A stretch of DNA of 64,000 bases from Mesorhizobium sp. (GCA_004017535.1 SAJS01000004.1:366458-430457); one strand, 5' to 3'. Shown: positions 8,326 through 17,436, counted from the stretch's first letter. The notes: generated by a model from the letters alone, not told the origin. Translations and numbers: made by a program.

Positions 8326-9048
8326 GTGCGCGAAGATATTCACACGACAGGCGTCCCGGTACTCTGCGTTTCATGCGAGGCGCGGCATCGTGGTATATGC
8401 GGCGCGCTCAACGCCGGGCAGCTCGTCGATCTTGCCAGATCGACGAAACGGCACAAGGCCGAGGCCGGCAAGGAGCTGGTGGGCGATTCCAGGAGCGTCG
8501 AGCGTTTCTCGAACGTGCTTTCAGGCGTCGTGAAGCTGACCAAGACGCTTTCCGACGGCCGCCAGCAAATTGTCGGCGTGCAATTCGCTCCCGATTTCCT
8601 CGGCAGGCCCTTCCAGAGCGAGAGCACGCTCAGCGCCGAGGCGGCGACCGACGTCGAATTGTGCTCGTTCCCGCGCCAGGCGCTGGAGCGCATGATAAAG
8701 GAACAGCCGGACCTTGAGCATCGCCTGCTCGAACAGAAGCTGCGCGAGCTTGACCAGGCGCGCGACTGGATGGTGGCGCTGGGCCGCAAGACGGCCTCGG
8801 AAAAGATCGCGAGCTTCCTTCTGATGATCGCGCGCAACATCGACCCCGCCGCCGGGCCGGAGCGGCGCGGCGCGGCTTTCGATCTGCCGCTGTCGCGCGC
8901 GGAGATCGCGGATTTCTTGGGTCTCACCGTCGAGACGGTGAGCCGGCAGATCACCCGCTTGCGGGGCGAAAGCGTCATCCGCGTCGAAAACAACCGCCAC
9001 GTCATCGTCGACGACATCGGGCGCCTGGCCTCGCGGGCCGGGGACTGA
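8326..9048 (+). CDS. fnrN: FnrN-type oxygen-responsive Crp/Fnr regulator
   Basis: This Crp/Fnr-family transcription factor has a cyclic-nucleotide-binding-like domain and a C-terminal winged helix. From the GTG at 8326 it has 240 residues, the usual length. Cys14, Cys17 and Cys25 (LCVSC then GICGAL), plus Cys113 (VELCSF), match the four ligands of the oxygen-labile [4Fe-4S] cluster of FNR. The recognition helix carries ETVSR (203-207), the residues that read TTGAT half sites. Its neighbours are cytochrome bd genes and a hemerythrin-like gene, and a matching FNR box lies between cydA and cydD. The start is uncertain: the frame stays open to 8206 and no strong ribosome site precedes the GTG. 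Confidence 0.87.
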   Translation: MREDIHTTGVPVLCVSCEARHRGICGALNAGQLVDLARSTKRHKAEAGKELVGDSRSVERFSNVLSGVVKLTKTLSDGRQQIVGVQFAPDFLGRPFQSESTLSAEAATDVELCSFPRQALERMIKEQPDLEHRLLEQKLRELDQARDWMVALGRKTASEKIASFLLMIARNIDPAAGPERRGAAFDLPLSRAEIADFLGLTVETVSRQITRLRGESVIRVENNRHVIVDDIGRLASRAGD

Positions 9049-9065
9049 TCCCCGCCACGTCCCTT

Positions 9066-9116
9066 TAGAGCAATTCCAGGAAAAGTGCGTGGCGTTTTCC
9101 GTCCGGACTTGCGTAA
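9066..9116. repeat. Intergenic repeat family A, copy 1
   Basis: The core gcaattccaggaaaagtg followed by a tttccgtccgga half and ttgcgt recurs in this window at 19045, 38034 (degenerate) and 44812 (inverted). The ends gcaattcc and ggacttgc form an imperfect inverted repeat. It lies between the stops of convergent fnrN and the hemerythrin-like gene. Confidence 0.8.
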
Positions 9117-9126
9117 AAACAAATAC

Positions 9127-9570
9127 TTACTGATTGCCGAGAACCTTCGGCAGCACGTGGTCGCGCTCAAAGGCGATGTGGCGGCGTAACGATTCGAAGA
9201 AGGCGCGCAGCATGTAGCCGAACGCCTCGGGATTTTCGATCTGCCGCCCGTGACCATAGGCCAGCAGTGCCTCGCTGAGATCCGCCGCCGCGCTTTCATC
9301 CTCCAGGTGCTCGAGCTTCAGTCGCGCGACGGTGTTTTCCTCGCCCGTCTGCCGCACGAAGGCAGGGAAGACGACCTCTTCCTCGAAGCGGTGGCACTCG
9401 CGCAGCAGCGGCAAGAGGTCGGCCGCCACGGCGAGGCACTGGAGCCGGTCGACGCGCGAGGGCAGGTCGTCGGCGATGCCTTCGAGCATGTGGCAAAGCG
9501 CAAGCTTCTGCATATGCGCCCGCCGCATATCTGCCGGGCTATGCAGCGGCTCCGGCTCGGCGCCCGTCAT
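9127..9570 (-). CDS. Hemerythrin-domain protein
   Basis: This 147-residue all-helical protein has the spacing of a hemerythrin-like HHE domain: His27, His60 followed by E63-E65 (CHRFEEEVVFP), His88 (KLEHLEDE) and His131 (RRHIAFERDH). Such domains bind a di-iron centre and are linked to oxygen, nitric oxide or iron handling. It starts 25 bases after cydX on the same strand with a GGAG ribosome site, so it is probably the last gene of the cydABX transcript. That suggests a role in microaerobic or nitrosative stress alongside the bd oxidase. The exact ligand is unknown. Confidence 0.85.
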   Translation of the reverse strand: MTGAEPEPLHSPADMRRAHMQKLALCHMLEGIADDLPSRVDRLQCLAVAADLLPLLRECHRFEEEVVFPAFVRQTGEENTVARLKLEHLEDESAAADLSEALLAYGHGRQIENPEAFGYMLRAFFESLRRHIAFERDHVLPKVLGNQ

Positions 9571-9595
9571 GATAGCTCCTCCGTCACGCCCGGGC

Positions 9596-9727
9596 TCAAG
9601 GCGTGGGCAGCGAGACGGTGTCCTCTACAGGTTCTTCGCGAACCGTGCGCAGTTCGTACCAGAGCGCGTTGAGGATGCCGACGGAGGCCGCCAGCCCGAG
9701 GCCGAGTACCCAGGAAAAATACCACAT
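9596..9727 (-). CDS. cydX: Cytochrome bd accessory small subunit CydX
   Basis: This 43-residue single-helix protein begins MWYFSWVLGLGLAASVGILN, followed by ALWYE. The MWYFSWxLG start and conserved LWYE are the hallmark of CydX, which stabilises the haem site of CydAB in the inner membrane. The ATG is at 9727 and the TGA at 9596. It follows cydB by 20 bases and precedes the hemerythrin-like gene. The acidic, Pro-rich tail (EEPVEDTVSLPTP) is longer than in the E. coli protein. Confidence 0.93.
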   Translation of the reverse strand: MWYFSWVLGLGLAASVGILNALWYELRTVREEPVEDTVSLPTP

Positions 9728-9747
9728 GGTCAAAAACTCCGGTTGGA

Positions 9748-10902
9748 TCAATAGGCCGACGAACCCGCTTTCTCGATGCTCTTTTCACCGACCTTGCCCC
9801 ACAACACCCTGTAGACCCAGGCGGTGTAGGCGAGGATCAGCGGCATGAAGATCACCGTCGCAATCAGCATGTTGCGCAACGTGGCGCGACTCGACGAGGT
9901 ATCGAAGACCGCGAGCGAATGACCGGGGTTGCTGCTCGACGGCAACAGGATCGGGAACATCGCGAGCCCCACCGTGGCGATGATCGTCACCACGCCGAGC
10001 TTCGAGGCGATGAAGGTCCACCCTTCGAGCCGCGCCTTGAAGCCGGCGGCGGCAAGCAGTGGCGCTGCGACGCCGAGCGCTGGCACGATCCAGAGTAACG
10101 GATGGGCATGGAAGTTCGCCAGCCATGCGCCGCGATCCGCCACCACGGTCTTGACCAGCGGATTGGACGGCCCATCCCAGACGATCGGCGACGTCACGCG
10201 GTAGCCACCGAGCAGACCGAGCCACACCAGCACGCCGCCGCCGGCGAAGAGCAGCGCCGTGAGGACCGCGGCCTTTGCCCCGATCTGGCCTGCGCGCTTG
10301 GCGACCATGCCTTCCGCCTTGAAGGTCAGCCAAGCCGCACCATGCGTCACCAGCATTGCGAGCGACACAAGGCCGCAATAGAGCGCCAGCGGATTGAGCA
10401 GACCGAAAAGGCTGCCTTCATAGACCGGGCGCAGGTCCGGCGTGAAGTGGAACGGCACGCCCTGCAGCGTGTTGCCGACGGCGACGCCGAAGATCAACGC
10501 CGGCACCGCACCGCCGACGAACAGCGCCCAGTCCCAGCGCGTGCGCCAGGCCGGATCAGGCCTTTTCGAGCGATACTTGAAGCCGACGGGACGCATGATC
10601 AGTGCCAGGAGCACCAGGAACATGGCGAGATAGAAGCCGGAGAAGCTCACCGCGTAAAGCGCCGGCCATGCCGCGAAGATGGCGCCGCCGCCGAGGATGA
10701 ACCACACCTGATTGCCTTCCCAGACAGGCCCGATCGTGTTGATCGCCACGCGGCGCTCGGCATCTGTCTTGGCGACGAAGGGCAAAAGCGCGCCGACCCC
10801 CATGTCGAACCCGTCTGTCGCGGCGAAGCCGATCAACAACACACCGAGCAATACCCACCAGATCACCCGCAGCGTTTCATACTGGAAGAGAAATTCGATC
10901 AT
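9748..10902 (-). CDS. cydB: Cytochrome bd ubiquinol oxidase subunit II
   Basis: This 384-residue polytopic inner-membrane protein is subunit II of the high-affinity bd quinol oxidase. Family features include the N-terminal helix IWWVLLGVLLIGFAATDGFDMGVG and the GNQVWFILGGGAIFAAWP stretch. The ATG at 10902 (MIEFLFQYE) was preferred to an in-frame upstream start because it fits the family N-terminus and lies 13 bases after the cydA stop. It is co-transcribed with cydA and cydX. Confidence 0.96.
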   Translation of the reverse strand: MIEFLFQYETLRVIWWVLLGVLLIGFAATDGFDMGVGALLPFVAKTDAERRVAINTIGPVWEGNQVWFILGGGAIFAAWPALYAVSFSGFYLAMFLVLLALIMRPVGFKYRSKRPDPAWRTRWDWALFVGGAVPALIFGVAVGNTLQGVPFHFTPDLRPVYEGSLFGLLNPLALYCGLVSLAMLVTHGAAWLTFKAEGMVAKRAGQIGAKAAVLTALLFAGGGVLVWLGLLGGYRVTSPIVWDGPSNPLVKTVVADRGAWLANFHAHPLLWIVPALGVAAPLLAAAGFKARLEGWTFIASKLGVVTIIATVGLAMFPILLPSSSNPGHSLAVFDTSSSRATLRNMLIATVIFMPLILAYTAWVYRVLWGKVGEKSIEKAGSSAY

Positions 10903-10915
10903 CGTCGTGATCCTT

Positions 10916-12487
10916 TCACTCGGCCGGATGCAATGCGGGGCCGGCGCCGGGACGCAGGTCATCGATGACCTGCGCGACCTCCGGTCCCTTGCGGATGGCG
11001 GCAAGCATCAGCCTGACCTCGATGACCGCGAGCACGCCATAGACTAGCGTGAAGCCGGCGATGGTGAGCAGGAGCTCGCTCACGCCGAGCTCTGAGGTGG
11101 CGAGGAAGGTCGGCAGCACGCCGTCGATGATCCAGGGCTGGCGGCCGAACTCCGCCACGAACCAGCCGACCTCGACGGCGATCCAGGGCAGCGGCATGGC
11201 AATGAGCGCTGCGCGGAACAGCCAGCGCGGCGCTTCGCTCTCCCGGCTCGTGTGCCACAACGACAGCGCGAACAGGGCGGCGAGCACGAAGCCGCAGGCC
11301 ACCATCAGGCGGAAACCGAAGAAAAGCAGCGGTACGTAAGGCACTGTCGACCAGGCCGCGTCCTTGATCTGCTGTTCGCTCGCCTGCCTTGGATCGGGCA
11401 GGTAGCGCTTGAGCAGCAGCGCGTAGCCGAGATCCTTGGAGCTTGCATCGAAGACCGCCCGGGCGGCGCTGTCGTTGCGGTCCGCCTTGATCTTCTCCAG
11501 CGCGTCATAGGCCACGATGCCGTTTCGGATGCGGGCTTGCGCATGGGCGACGAGCTCGTCGATGCCGGCGATCTGCTTGTCGAGCGAGCGGGTGCCGATG
11601 ATGCCCATCACCCATGGAATACGGATGGCGAAACGCGTCTCGTGGTCGGTCTGGCTCGGGATGCCGAACGCAGTAAAGGATGCGGGCGCCGGCTCGGTCT
11701 CCCACATGGCTTCGATGGCAGCGAGCTTCATCTTCTGGTTGTCGGTGAGCGCATAGCCGCTTTCATCGCCGAGCACGATGACGGACAGCGCCGATGCCAG
11801 GCCAAAGGCCGAGGCGATCACGAAGGAGCGCTTGGCAAGCTGGACGTGACGGCCGCGCAGCAGATACCAGGCCGAGACGCCGAGCACGAAAGTGGAGGCG
11901 CAGACATAGCCCGCCGAGACGGTGTGGACGAATTTTGCCTGCGCCACCGGATTGAAGATCACCGCCATGAAGTCGGTGACCTCCATGCGCATCGTGTCCG
12001 GGTTGAAAGCCGAACCGACGGGATTCTGCATCCAGCCATTGGCGATCAGGATCCAGAGCGCGGAGAAGTTGGTGCCGAGCGCCATCAGCCAGGTCACGAT
12101 CATGTGCGCGCGCGGCGAGAGCCGGTCCCAGCCGAAGAAGAACAAGCCGACGAAAGTGGCCTCCAGGAAGAAGGCCATCAGCCCCTCGATGGCGAGAGGC
12201 GCCCCGAACACGTCGCCGACATAGTGCGAGTAGTAGGCCCAGTTCATGCCGAACTGGAATTCCATGGTGATGCCGGTGGCGACGCCAAGCGCGAAGTTGA
12301 TGCCGAAGAGCACGCCCCAGAACTTCGTCATGTCGCGCCATATGGTGCGGCGGGTCATCACATAGACGGTTTCCATCATGGCGATCAGGATGGAGAGGCC
12401 GAGCGTGAGCGGGACGAACAGGAAGTGATAGAGGGCCGTTAGGGCGAACTGCAGCCGGGAAAGGTCTACGAGGAGAGCGTCGGCCAT
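10916..12487 (-). CDS. cydA: Cytochrome bd ubiquinol oxidase subunit I
   Basis: This 523-residue subunit carries the haem groups and the quinol site of the bd oxidase, used at low oxygen. Visible features are His21 in the first helix (ALYHFLFVPLTLG), the haem b558 histidine near residue 187 (FVHTVSAGYVCAS), the conserved MEFQFGMNWAYYS stretch and GRQPW near residue 447. It is the first gene of cydABX plus the hemerythrin-like gene. The cydD-cydC genes start divergently 100 bases away, and an FNR box lies between them. Confidence 0.97.
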   Translation of the reverse strand: MADALLVDLSRLQFALTALYHFLFVPLTLGLSILIAMMETVYVMTRRTIWRDMTKFWGVLFGINFALGVATGITMEFQFGMNWAYYSHYVGDVFGAPLAIEGLMAFFLEATFVGLFFFGWDRLSPRAHMIVTWLMALGTNFSALWILIANGWMQNPVGSAFNPDTMRMEVTDFMAVIFNPVAQAKFVHTVSAGYVCASTFVLGVSAWYLLRGRHVQLAKRSFVIASAFGLASALSVIVLGDESGYALTDNQKMKLAAIEAMWETEPAPASFTAFGIPSQTDHETRFAIRIPWVMGIIGTRSLDKQIAGIDELVAHAQARIRNGIVAYDALEKIKADRNDSAARAVFDASSKDLGYALLLKRYLPDPRQASEQQIKDAAWSTVPYVPLLFFGFRLMVACGFVLAALFALSLWHTSRESEAPRWLFRAALIAMPLPWIAVEVGWFVAEFGRQPWIIDGVLPTFLATSELGVSELLLTIAGFTLVYGVLAVIEVRLMLAAIRKGPEVAQVIDDLRPGAGPALHPAE

Positions 12488-12538
12488 GGAAGTATCCTTT
12501 CTGGGTACGCCTCATAACGCGCGGAGGATATACTCGGC

Positions 12539-12552
12539 TTGACATGAATCAA
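12539..12552. promoter_or_regulatory. FNR/FixK-type anaerobox between cydA and cydD
   Basis: TTGACATGAATCAA matches the FNR box TTGAT-N4-ATCAA with one mismatch. It is 52 bases from the cydA start and 35 bases from the cydD start, so one site could serve both divergent units. The FnrN-like protein encoded at 8326 has the residues that recognise this motif. Confidence 0.75.
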
Positions 12553-12586
12553 TTCGTTTCGCCCCGTCGCGTGACAAAAGGAGCGC

Positions 12587-14203
12587 ATGACGATAGCCGC
12601 CATTCCCGTACCATCTCCTGAACTCGCTGCTTCGGGGCCGGCCGCCTTCGAGGCGCTTTCCGCCGCCGAGCGATTGGCAAGGCCCGGATTGCGCGGTCTT
12701 CTCGCCTTGCAGGCGGTCCGCGCCGTGCTCAGGCTCGGCTTCGCCGCGACGGCGGCGATGGCTGCCGGCCGGCTCGTGATGGGCGAGACGGTCGAGCCAT
12801 GGCTCGTAGCCGGGATGATCGCGCTGCTCGCGGCCGCATGCCTCGCCGGATTCGCCGCCGAAAGGATGCAGGCTTCCGCGGAAAACGCCGTGTCGACGCG
12901 ACTGCGGGCGCTCGCGAGCGAGCGACTGGGCAAGATGCCGGCGCGGCAGCTGCAGTCGCTCTCGACGGGCGGCTTGATCGTCTCGATGCAGCGTCATCCG
13001 GAGGCAATCGCCGCGCTGGTGGTGGGCCATCGTGCCGCCACGGCCATGATGGCGGCCGGGCCGTTGCTCGCCGCCATCGCGCTTTGCCTCGTCTCCTGGC
13101 AGGCCGCGCTGCTGGTCATCAGCCTGACGCCGGTCATGGTCCTGTTCTTCGCGCTGGTGGGCAATGCGATCCGCCGGCGCGCCGACGCCCAGGAGCGTGC
13201 CTTCGGCCGGCTGGCGGGCCAGTTCGCCGACCGGGTCCGCACGCTGCCCACAATTCTTGCCAACCACGCGACGGCAAGCGAGGAGGCAAAACTCGGCCGG
13301 CGCCTGGAGGGCTACACCGGCGAGACGATCGGTTTGCTGCGCATAGCCTTCGCCAATGCCGGGATCATCGACTTCTTCGCCTCGCTCTCGATCGCGATCC
13401 TCGCCATCTTCCTCGGCCTGGGCCACCTGAAGCTTGCGACGATCCCGGGCTTCTCCAATCTCGAGCTCTGGCAAAGCCTGTTCATCCTGATGATCGCGCC
13501 GGAATATTTCGCACCATTCCGCCGCTTCTCGGAACAGTACCATGCCAAGGCGGAGGGGCTGGCGGCGGCCGCCGCGCTGGACCGGCTGCTCGGCGCGGCG
13601 CCGGTCACAGCCTGCCCCTTGCCGGTGCTCGACCGGTTGCGCCTAACATTGCCTGCACATGGCCTCGTCGCCATCGTCGGTCCGAGCGGATCGGGCAAAT
13701 CGACGCTTCTGCGCCGTCTCGCCGGGCTCGAGCCGGGTGCCATGCCGACGCCGGGGACCCGGCCGCTGGCCACTGGGGAGATCGCCTGGGTTTCGACGGA
13801 CGCCTACGTGCCCGAAGGAACGCTGTCGGAGGCTATGTTGTGGAATGGCGGCGCGCTGGACCGGACCCGGCTGGAAAATGCCGCGCGCGCGATCGGGCTG
13901 CTCGACGACGCCCTGCTGCCGGGCGGTCTCGATGCAAGGCTGGACAAGGGCGGCGCCAATCTTTCGGGCGGCCAGCGTCTTCGCATCGCCGTCGCCCGGG
14001 CGCAACTTTCCGGACGAACCGTGCTCGCCGACGAGCCGACGGCAAAACTCGACCGCGCGACCGCCGAAGCCGTGCGGCGCATGCTGATCGGGATTTCAGG
14101 AGCGCGGCTGGTCGTCGTGGCGACGCATGACCGGGAGCTTGCCGCCGCCGCCGACCTGGTTGTGGACCTCACCCGTGACGATACCGTCGAGGTGGCGGCA
14201 TGA
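12587..14203 (+). CDS. cydD: Cysteine/glutathione ABC exporter subunit CydD
   Basis: This 538-residue half transporter has six N-terminal membrane helices and a C-terminal ATPase. With CydC it exports cysteine and glutathione to the periplasm and is needed to assemble cytochrome bd. The ATPase shows Walker A GPSGSGKST near residue 365, the signature LSGGQ near 459, Walker B ending LADEPT near 482, and the switch histidine in VVVATHD. An AAGGAG ribosome site lies 7 bases before the ATG. It is divergent from cydA and overlaps cydC by four bases. Confidence 0.93.
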   Translation: MTIAAIPVPSPELAASGPAAFEALSAAERLARPGLRGLLALQAVRAVLRLGFAATAAMAAGRLVMGETVEPWLVAGMIALLAAACLAGFAAERMQASAENAVSTRLRALASERLGKMPARQLQSLSTGGLIVSMQRHPEAIAALVVGHRAATAMMAAGPLLAAIALCLVSWQAALLVISLTPVMVLFFALVGNAIRRRADAQERAFGRLAGQFADRVRTLPTILANHATASEEAKLGRRLEGYTGETIGLLRIAFANAGIIDFFASLSIAILAIFLGLGHLKLATIPGFSNLELWQSLFILMIAPEYFAPFRRFSEQYHAKAEGLAAAAALDRLLGAAPVTACPLPVLDRLRLTLPAHGLVAIVGPSGSGKSTLLRRLAGLEPGAMPTPGTRPLATGEIAWVSTDAYVPEGTLSEAMLWNGGALDRTRLENAARAIGLLDDALLPGGLDARLDKGGANLSGGQRLRIAVARAQLSGRTVLADEPTAKLDRATAEAVRRMLIGISGARLVVVATHDRELAAAADLVVDLTRDDTVEVAA

Positions 14204-15798
14204 GCACGGCATTTCAGTCATCGAGCCGGAAGTCGTGGCGGCTGGCGACCGGCTTCGCCTTCACCGCACTGGCCTGCGCCATATTGCTGGGCGGCGTGTC
14301 CGCCTGGCTGCTCGGCTCCGTGGCGATCGCCGGCCTTTCCGCCGCCGCTTTCACTTTCAACTTTCACACCCCCGCGGCTTTCATCAGGCTGTTCGCGGTC
14401 GGCCGCACCGCCGCCCGCTATGGCGAGCGCCTGACCGGCCACAAGGCCGCGCTCGCCGATCAGATATCGCGTCGCGTCGAGCTGTTCGCAGCGATGGCGG
14501 CGGCGCCGGCGGTGCGCCGGGCCGGATGGCAGCTTGGCGACGATGCCCGCCTTGCCGACTATCTGGACGATGTCGAGGACCTCGACTTCGCCAGGCTGCG
14601 CGCCGGCCTACCGGCTCTGACGTTCGCCTGCGGCCTGGCGGTCCTAATCGTAGGTTCGGCGGTGCTGGCGCCTTTGTCCCTCCTGCCCATTATAGTCTTG
14701 CTGCTTGCCACCCTGTTCGCGGGGAACCGGGTGGCCAGAGCTGGCGCCATGGCATGGCGTGAGACCAGGTCGCTGCGCCGCGGGGGCGCGAGCCGGCTTG
14801 GCGCGGCCATGGCGTCAGCCGTACCCTTGAAGGCGGAGGGCGCCTGGAACCGCGAATGCACTGAGGCCCTCGCCGCTCTCTCTCGTGCCGACGCCGCGCA
14901 GCTTGCCCTTCGCCGGCTGCAGGCCATGCTGGACATGATCGGCGGGGCGTTGGGTCCGGTTGCCGGCGTCAGTGTGATGGCGGCTGCCTGGTATGCGGGC
15001 AGACAAGGCACGGAGCTTCTCGCGCCCATGCTGCTCGCCTTCTCCTGGCTGGCGCTGGGCGAAACCATGAATGGCGCATCGCGCATGCTGGTTGCCGTGC
15101 TTCGCCGCAATGCGGCTCGCGCCGAGATCGGTCAATGGACACGCGGCACCGCGGCCGGCAGGCGCGAATTCGCCCTGGATGACATCAAGCCCGCCCTGCT
15201 GCTTCATGGTGGCCTGCAACGCCGTGCACCCGACGGCCGGTCGATCGGAACGCCCATCTCCCTGCTCCTCGCGCGGGGCCAGCCGACACTGCTCGTCGGC
15301 GCAAGCGGCTCGGGCAAGACGAGCCTGCTCAAGCAGATCGCCGGCTGGATCGGCGACGATGCCTTCGCCACCGACGACCGCATCCTGTCGGCAGGCGAGC
15401 GGCGCGCGCTCGTGTCCCTCGTCCTGCACGACGCGGTCGTGCTGGAGGACACCGTCCGCGCCAATCTCTTTGCCGGCGATGCTCCGGATGCCGTACTCTG
15501 GCGGGCGCTGGAAGCCGTCGAGATGGACGGCCGCATCCGCGAAGCGGGAGGATTGGACAGCTGGGTCAGGCAGGACAGGTTCTCGCTCGGCGAAGCGCAG
15601 CGCATCAACCTCGCGCGCGCCTGGCTGTCACCCCAACCCGTTGTGCTGCTCGACGAACCGACCGAGCATCTCGACGAGGCGCAGGGCGAACGTATCCTCG
15701 AGCGGCTGCTCGCCCGCTTCAGCGATAGGATCGTCGTCGTCTCCACCCATCGCGCGCCGCCGCTTCGCGATGTCCGCACGATCGAGTTGCAGCCGTAA
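14200..15798 (+). CDS. cydC: Cysteine/glutathione ABC exporter subunit CydC
   Basis: This 532-residue partner of CydD has an N-terminal membrane domain and a C-terminal ATPase. Its ATG overlaps the cydD stop as ATGA, so the two are coupled. Walker A is GASGSGKTS near residue 367 and Walker B is VVLLDEPTEHLD. The signature motif is degenerate: SLGEAQR stands where LSGGExQR is expected. One of the two ATP sites of the CydDC dimer may therefore be weak, as in other asymmetric heterodimeric exporters. Its stop abuts the stop of the convergent ATPase gene. Confidence 0.92.
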   Translation: MSTAFQSSSRKSWRLATGFAFTALACAILLGGVSAWLLGSVAIAGLSAAAFTFNFHTPAAFIRLFAVGRTAARYGERLTGHKAALADQISRRVELFAAMAAAPAVRRAGWQLGDDARLADYLDDVEDLDFARLRAGLPALTFACGLAVLIVGSAVLAPLSLLPIIVLLLATLFAGNRVARAGAMAWRETRSLRRGGASRLGAAMASAVPLKAEGAWNRECTEALAALSRADAAQLALRRLQAMLDMIGGALGPVAGVSVMAAAWYAGRQGTELLAPMLLAFSWLALGETMNGASRMLVAVLRRNAARAEIGQWTRGTAAGRREFALDDIKPALLLHGGLQRRAPDGRSIGTPISLLLARGQPTLLVGASGSGKTSLLKQIAGWIGDDAFATDDRILSAGERRALVSLVLHDAVVLEDTVRANLFAGDAPDAVLWRALEAVEMDGRIREAGGLDSWVRQDRFSLGEAQRINLARAWLSPQPVVLLDEPTEHLDEAQGERILERLLARFSDRIVVVSTHRAPPLRDVRTIELQP

Positions 15799-17292
15799 TC
15801 ACGCCGCCGAGCTGTCCTGCTCCAAGGCGTTCGGGTCGCCCGGCGCCGTTGCCCAGGCGAGCTCGACCAGCGTCACGGTGCGCCGGCCCGTGCCGTCGAC
15901 CTGACAGACGATGAGACCCTGCTCCTCGATATAATCGAGCAGCCGCCGCGCGCGGCGCAGCGAGTGCGAGCCGTAGGCTCGCGCAATAGCCGCATCGCTC
16001 GGGCAGGGCCAGCCCTCCTTCGCCGCGCGGGCTATCATCATGAACACGCCCTGCATATCCTCGGGCAGCAGCGAGGCGCGCACGGAGACGTCCCGCCACG
16101 CATCGTCCTCGGCCATGTCGGAGCCGACGCCGGCTCGCGCCCTGGTCAGCATGCGGCGGAATTCCGGAAGATCGGGCACGACCGAGGCAAGCCCTTCGAT
16201 GCGGCAGCGGACCACGAATTCCTGGTAGAGCACGACGATGACGCGGAAGCCGGCATCAGGCTCGGCCAGGATGGCGCGCAGGATGCGGTCCATGCGCTCG
16301 CGCCGTTCGGCCAGGTCCTCGGCGCTGGGCTGCGGCTCCGCCGGCTCGGGGCGGATGTCCAGCGGCGCGGCCTTGGCCGCCATCAGCTGGTCGAGGAGGT
16401 CCGGCGAAGGCCGGCGCTGCGGCCTGACCGTCTCCGGCGGCGGCGCGGCAAGGATGATCGAGCGTGCATCCTCAAGCGCCGCTTCGGGCAGCGGCATCAG
16501 CCGCGGCGTGCCGTTGCGCGGGCTGGTCTCGGTCTGGCCGATGCGCACGCCGAGCGGCCGGCGCGACAGCGCCGGTCCGAGCGCCATGAAATGCCCGCGC
16601 TCCAGGTCGCGGAAGGCTTCGGCTTGGCGCCGCTCCATGCCGAGCAGGTCGGCCGCGCGCGCCATATCGATGTCGAGGAAGGTGCGCCCCATCAGGAAGT
16701 TGGAGGCTTCCGCCGCGACGTTCTTGGCGAGCTTCGCCAGTCGCTGCGTGGCGATGATGCCGGCCAGCCCGCGCTTGCGGCCGCGGCACATCAGATTGGT
16801 CATGGCGCCGAGCGAAAGCTTGCGCGCCTCGTCCGAAACCTCGCCGGCGGCGGCGGGCGCGAAGAGCTGCGCCTCGTCGACGACCACCAGCATCGGGTAC
16901 CAGTGGTCGCGCGCGACCTCGAACAGCCCGCCGAGAAAAGCAGCGGCGCGCCGCATCTGGTTCTCGGTGTCGAGCCCTTCGAGGTTGAGTACCGTCGAGA
17001 CGCGGTGGATGCGCGCGCGCTCGCCCGCAGCCTGCAGGCCGCGTTCGGTATGCTCCTCGGCGTCGATCACCAGATGGCCAAAGCGTTCGCCGAGCGACAC
17101 GAAGTCGCCTTCGGGGTCGATGATGGTCTGCTGCACCCAAGGGGCGCTCTGTTCGAGCAGCCGGCGCAGCAGATGCGACTTGCCGGAGCCCGAATTGCCC
17201 TGCACCAGCAGGCGGGTCGCCAGCAGTTCCTCAAGGTCGAGGGCGGCCGGCGCGCCTGCGCTCGTCTGCCCCATCTCGATTGCAACCGTCAT
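15799..17292 (-). CDS. HerA/DUF87-type ATP-binding protein
   Basis: This 497-residue protein of the HerA-like (DUF87) P-loop group is related to FtsK/HerA DNA translocases. Walker A is GNSGSGKSH (32-40) and Walker B is LVVVDEAQ (135-142). A likely arginine-rich sensor follows (CRGRKRGLAGIIATQR). The C-terminal part from about residue 330 is less conserved and ends in a winged-helix-like stretch (DAAIARAYGSHSLRRARRLLDYIEEQGLI). HerA usually pairs with a NurA nuclease, but none is seen nearby. The ATG at 17292 (MTVAIEMGQ) was chosen because the family fold starts there. Function is unknown, with DNA translocation or pumping inferred. Confidence 0.82.
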   Translation of the reverse strand: MTVAIEMGQTSAGAPAALDLEELLATRLLVQGNSGSGKSHLLRRLLEQSAPWVQQTIIDPEGDFVSLGERFGHLVIDAEEHTERGLQAAGERARIHRVSTVLNLEGLDTENQMRRAAAFLGGLFEVARDHWYPMLVVVDEAQLFAPAAAGEVSDEARKLSLGAMTNLMCRGRKRGLAGIIATQRLAKLAKNVAAEASNFLMGRTFLDIDMARAADLLGMERRQAEAFRDLERGHFMALGPALSRRPLGVRIGQTETSPRNGTPRLMPLPEAALEDARSIILAAPPPETVRPQRRPSPDLLDQLMAAKAAPLDIRPEPAEPQPSAEDLAERRERMDRILRAILAEPDAGFRVIVVLYQEFVVRCRIEGLASVVPDLPEFRRMLTRARAGVGSDMAEDDAWRDVSVRASLLPEDMQGVFMMIARAAKEGWPCPSDAAIARAYGSHSLRRARRLLDYIEEQGLIVCQVDGTGRRTVTLVELAWATAPGDPNALEQDSSAA

Positions 17293-17395
17293 ATTTCGAC
17301 TCAGAACGCCTCCATGCGCGCAAGCGGGCTTATCAACCGAAGCCGGGCGCGTCGAGCATGGCCGCGCACCGCCGGGCGGTGTTCCACACCTAAGG

Positions 17396-17436
17396 GCGAG
17401 CGTCGGCTCGTCCAATGCGCGAGCGTCAGCTCGTCC
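17396..17436. repeat. Two tandem REP-like hairpin units
   Basis: The 18-mer gcgagcgtcggctcgtcc (17396-17413) is repeated with one change at 17419-17436. Each unit can form a short GAGC/GCTC hairpin. The pair lies in the 264-base divergent gap between the ATPase gene and the small ORF at 17557; I see nothing else clear in that gap. Confidence 0.6.
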
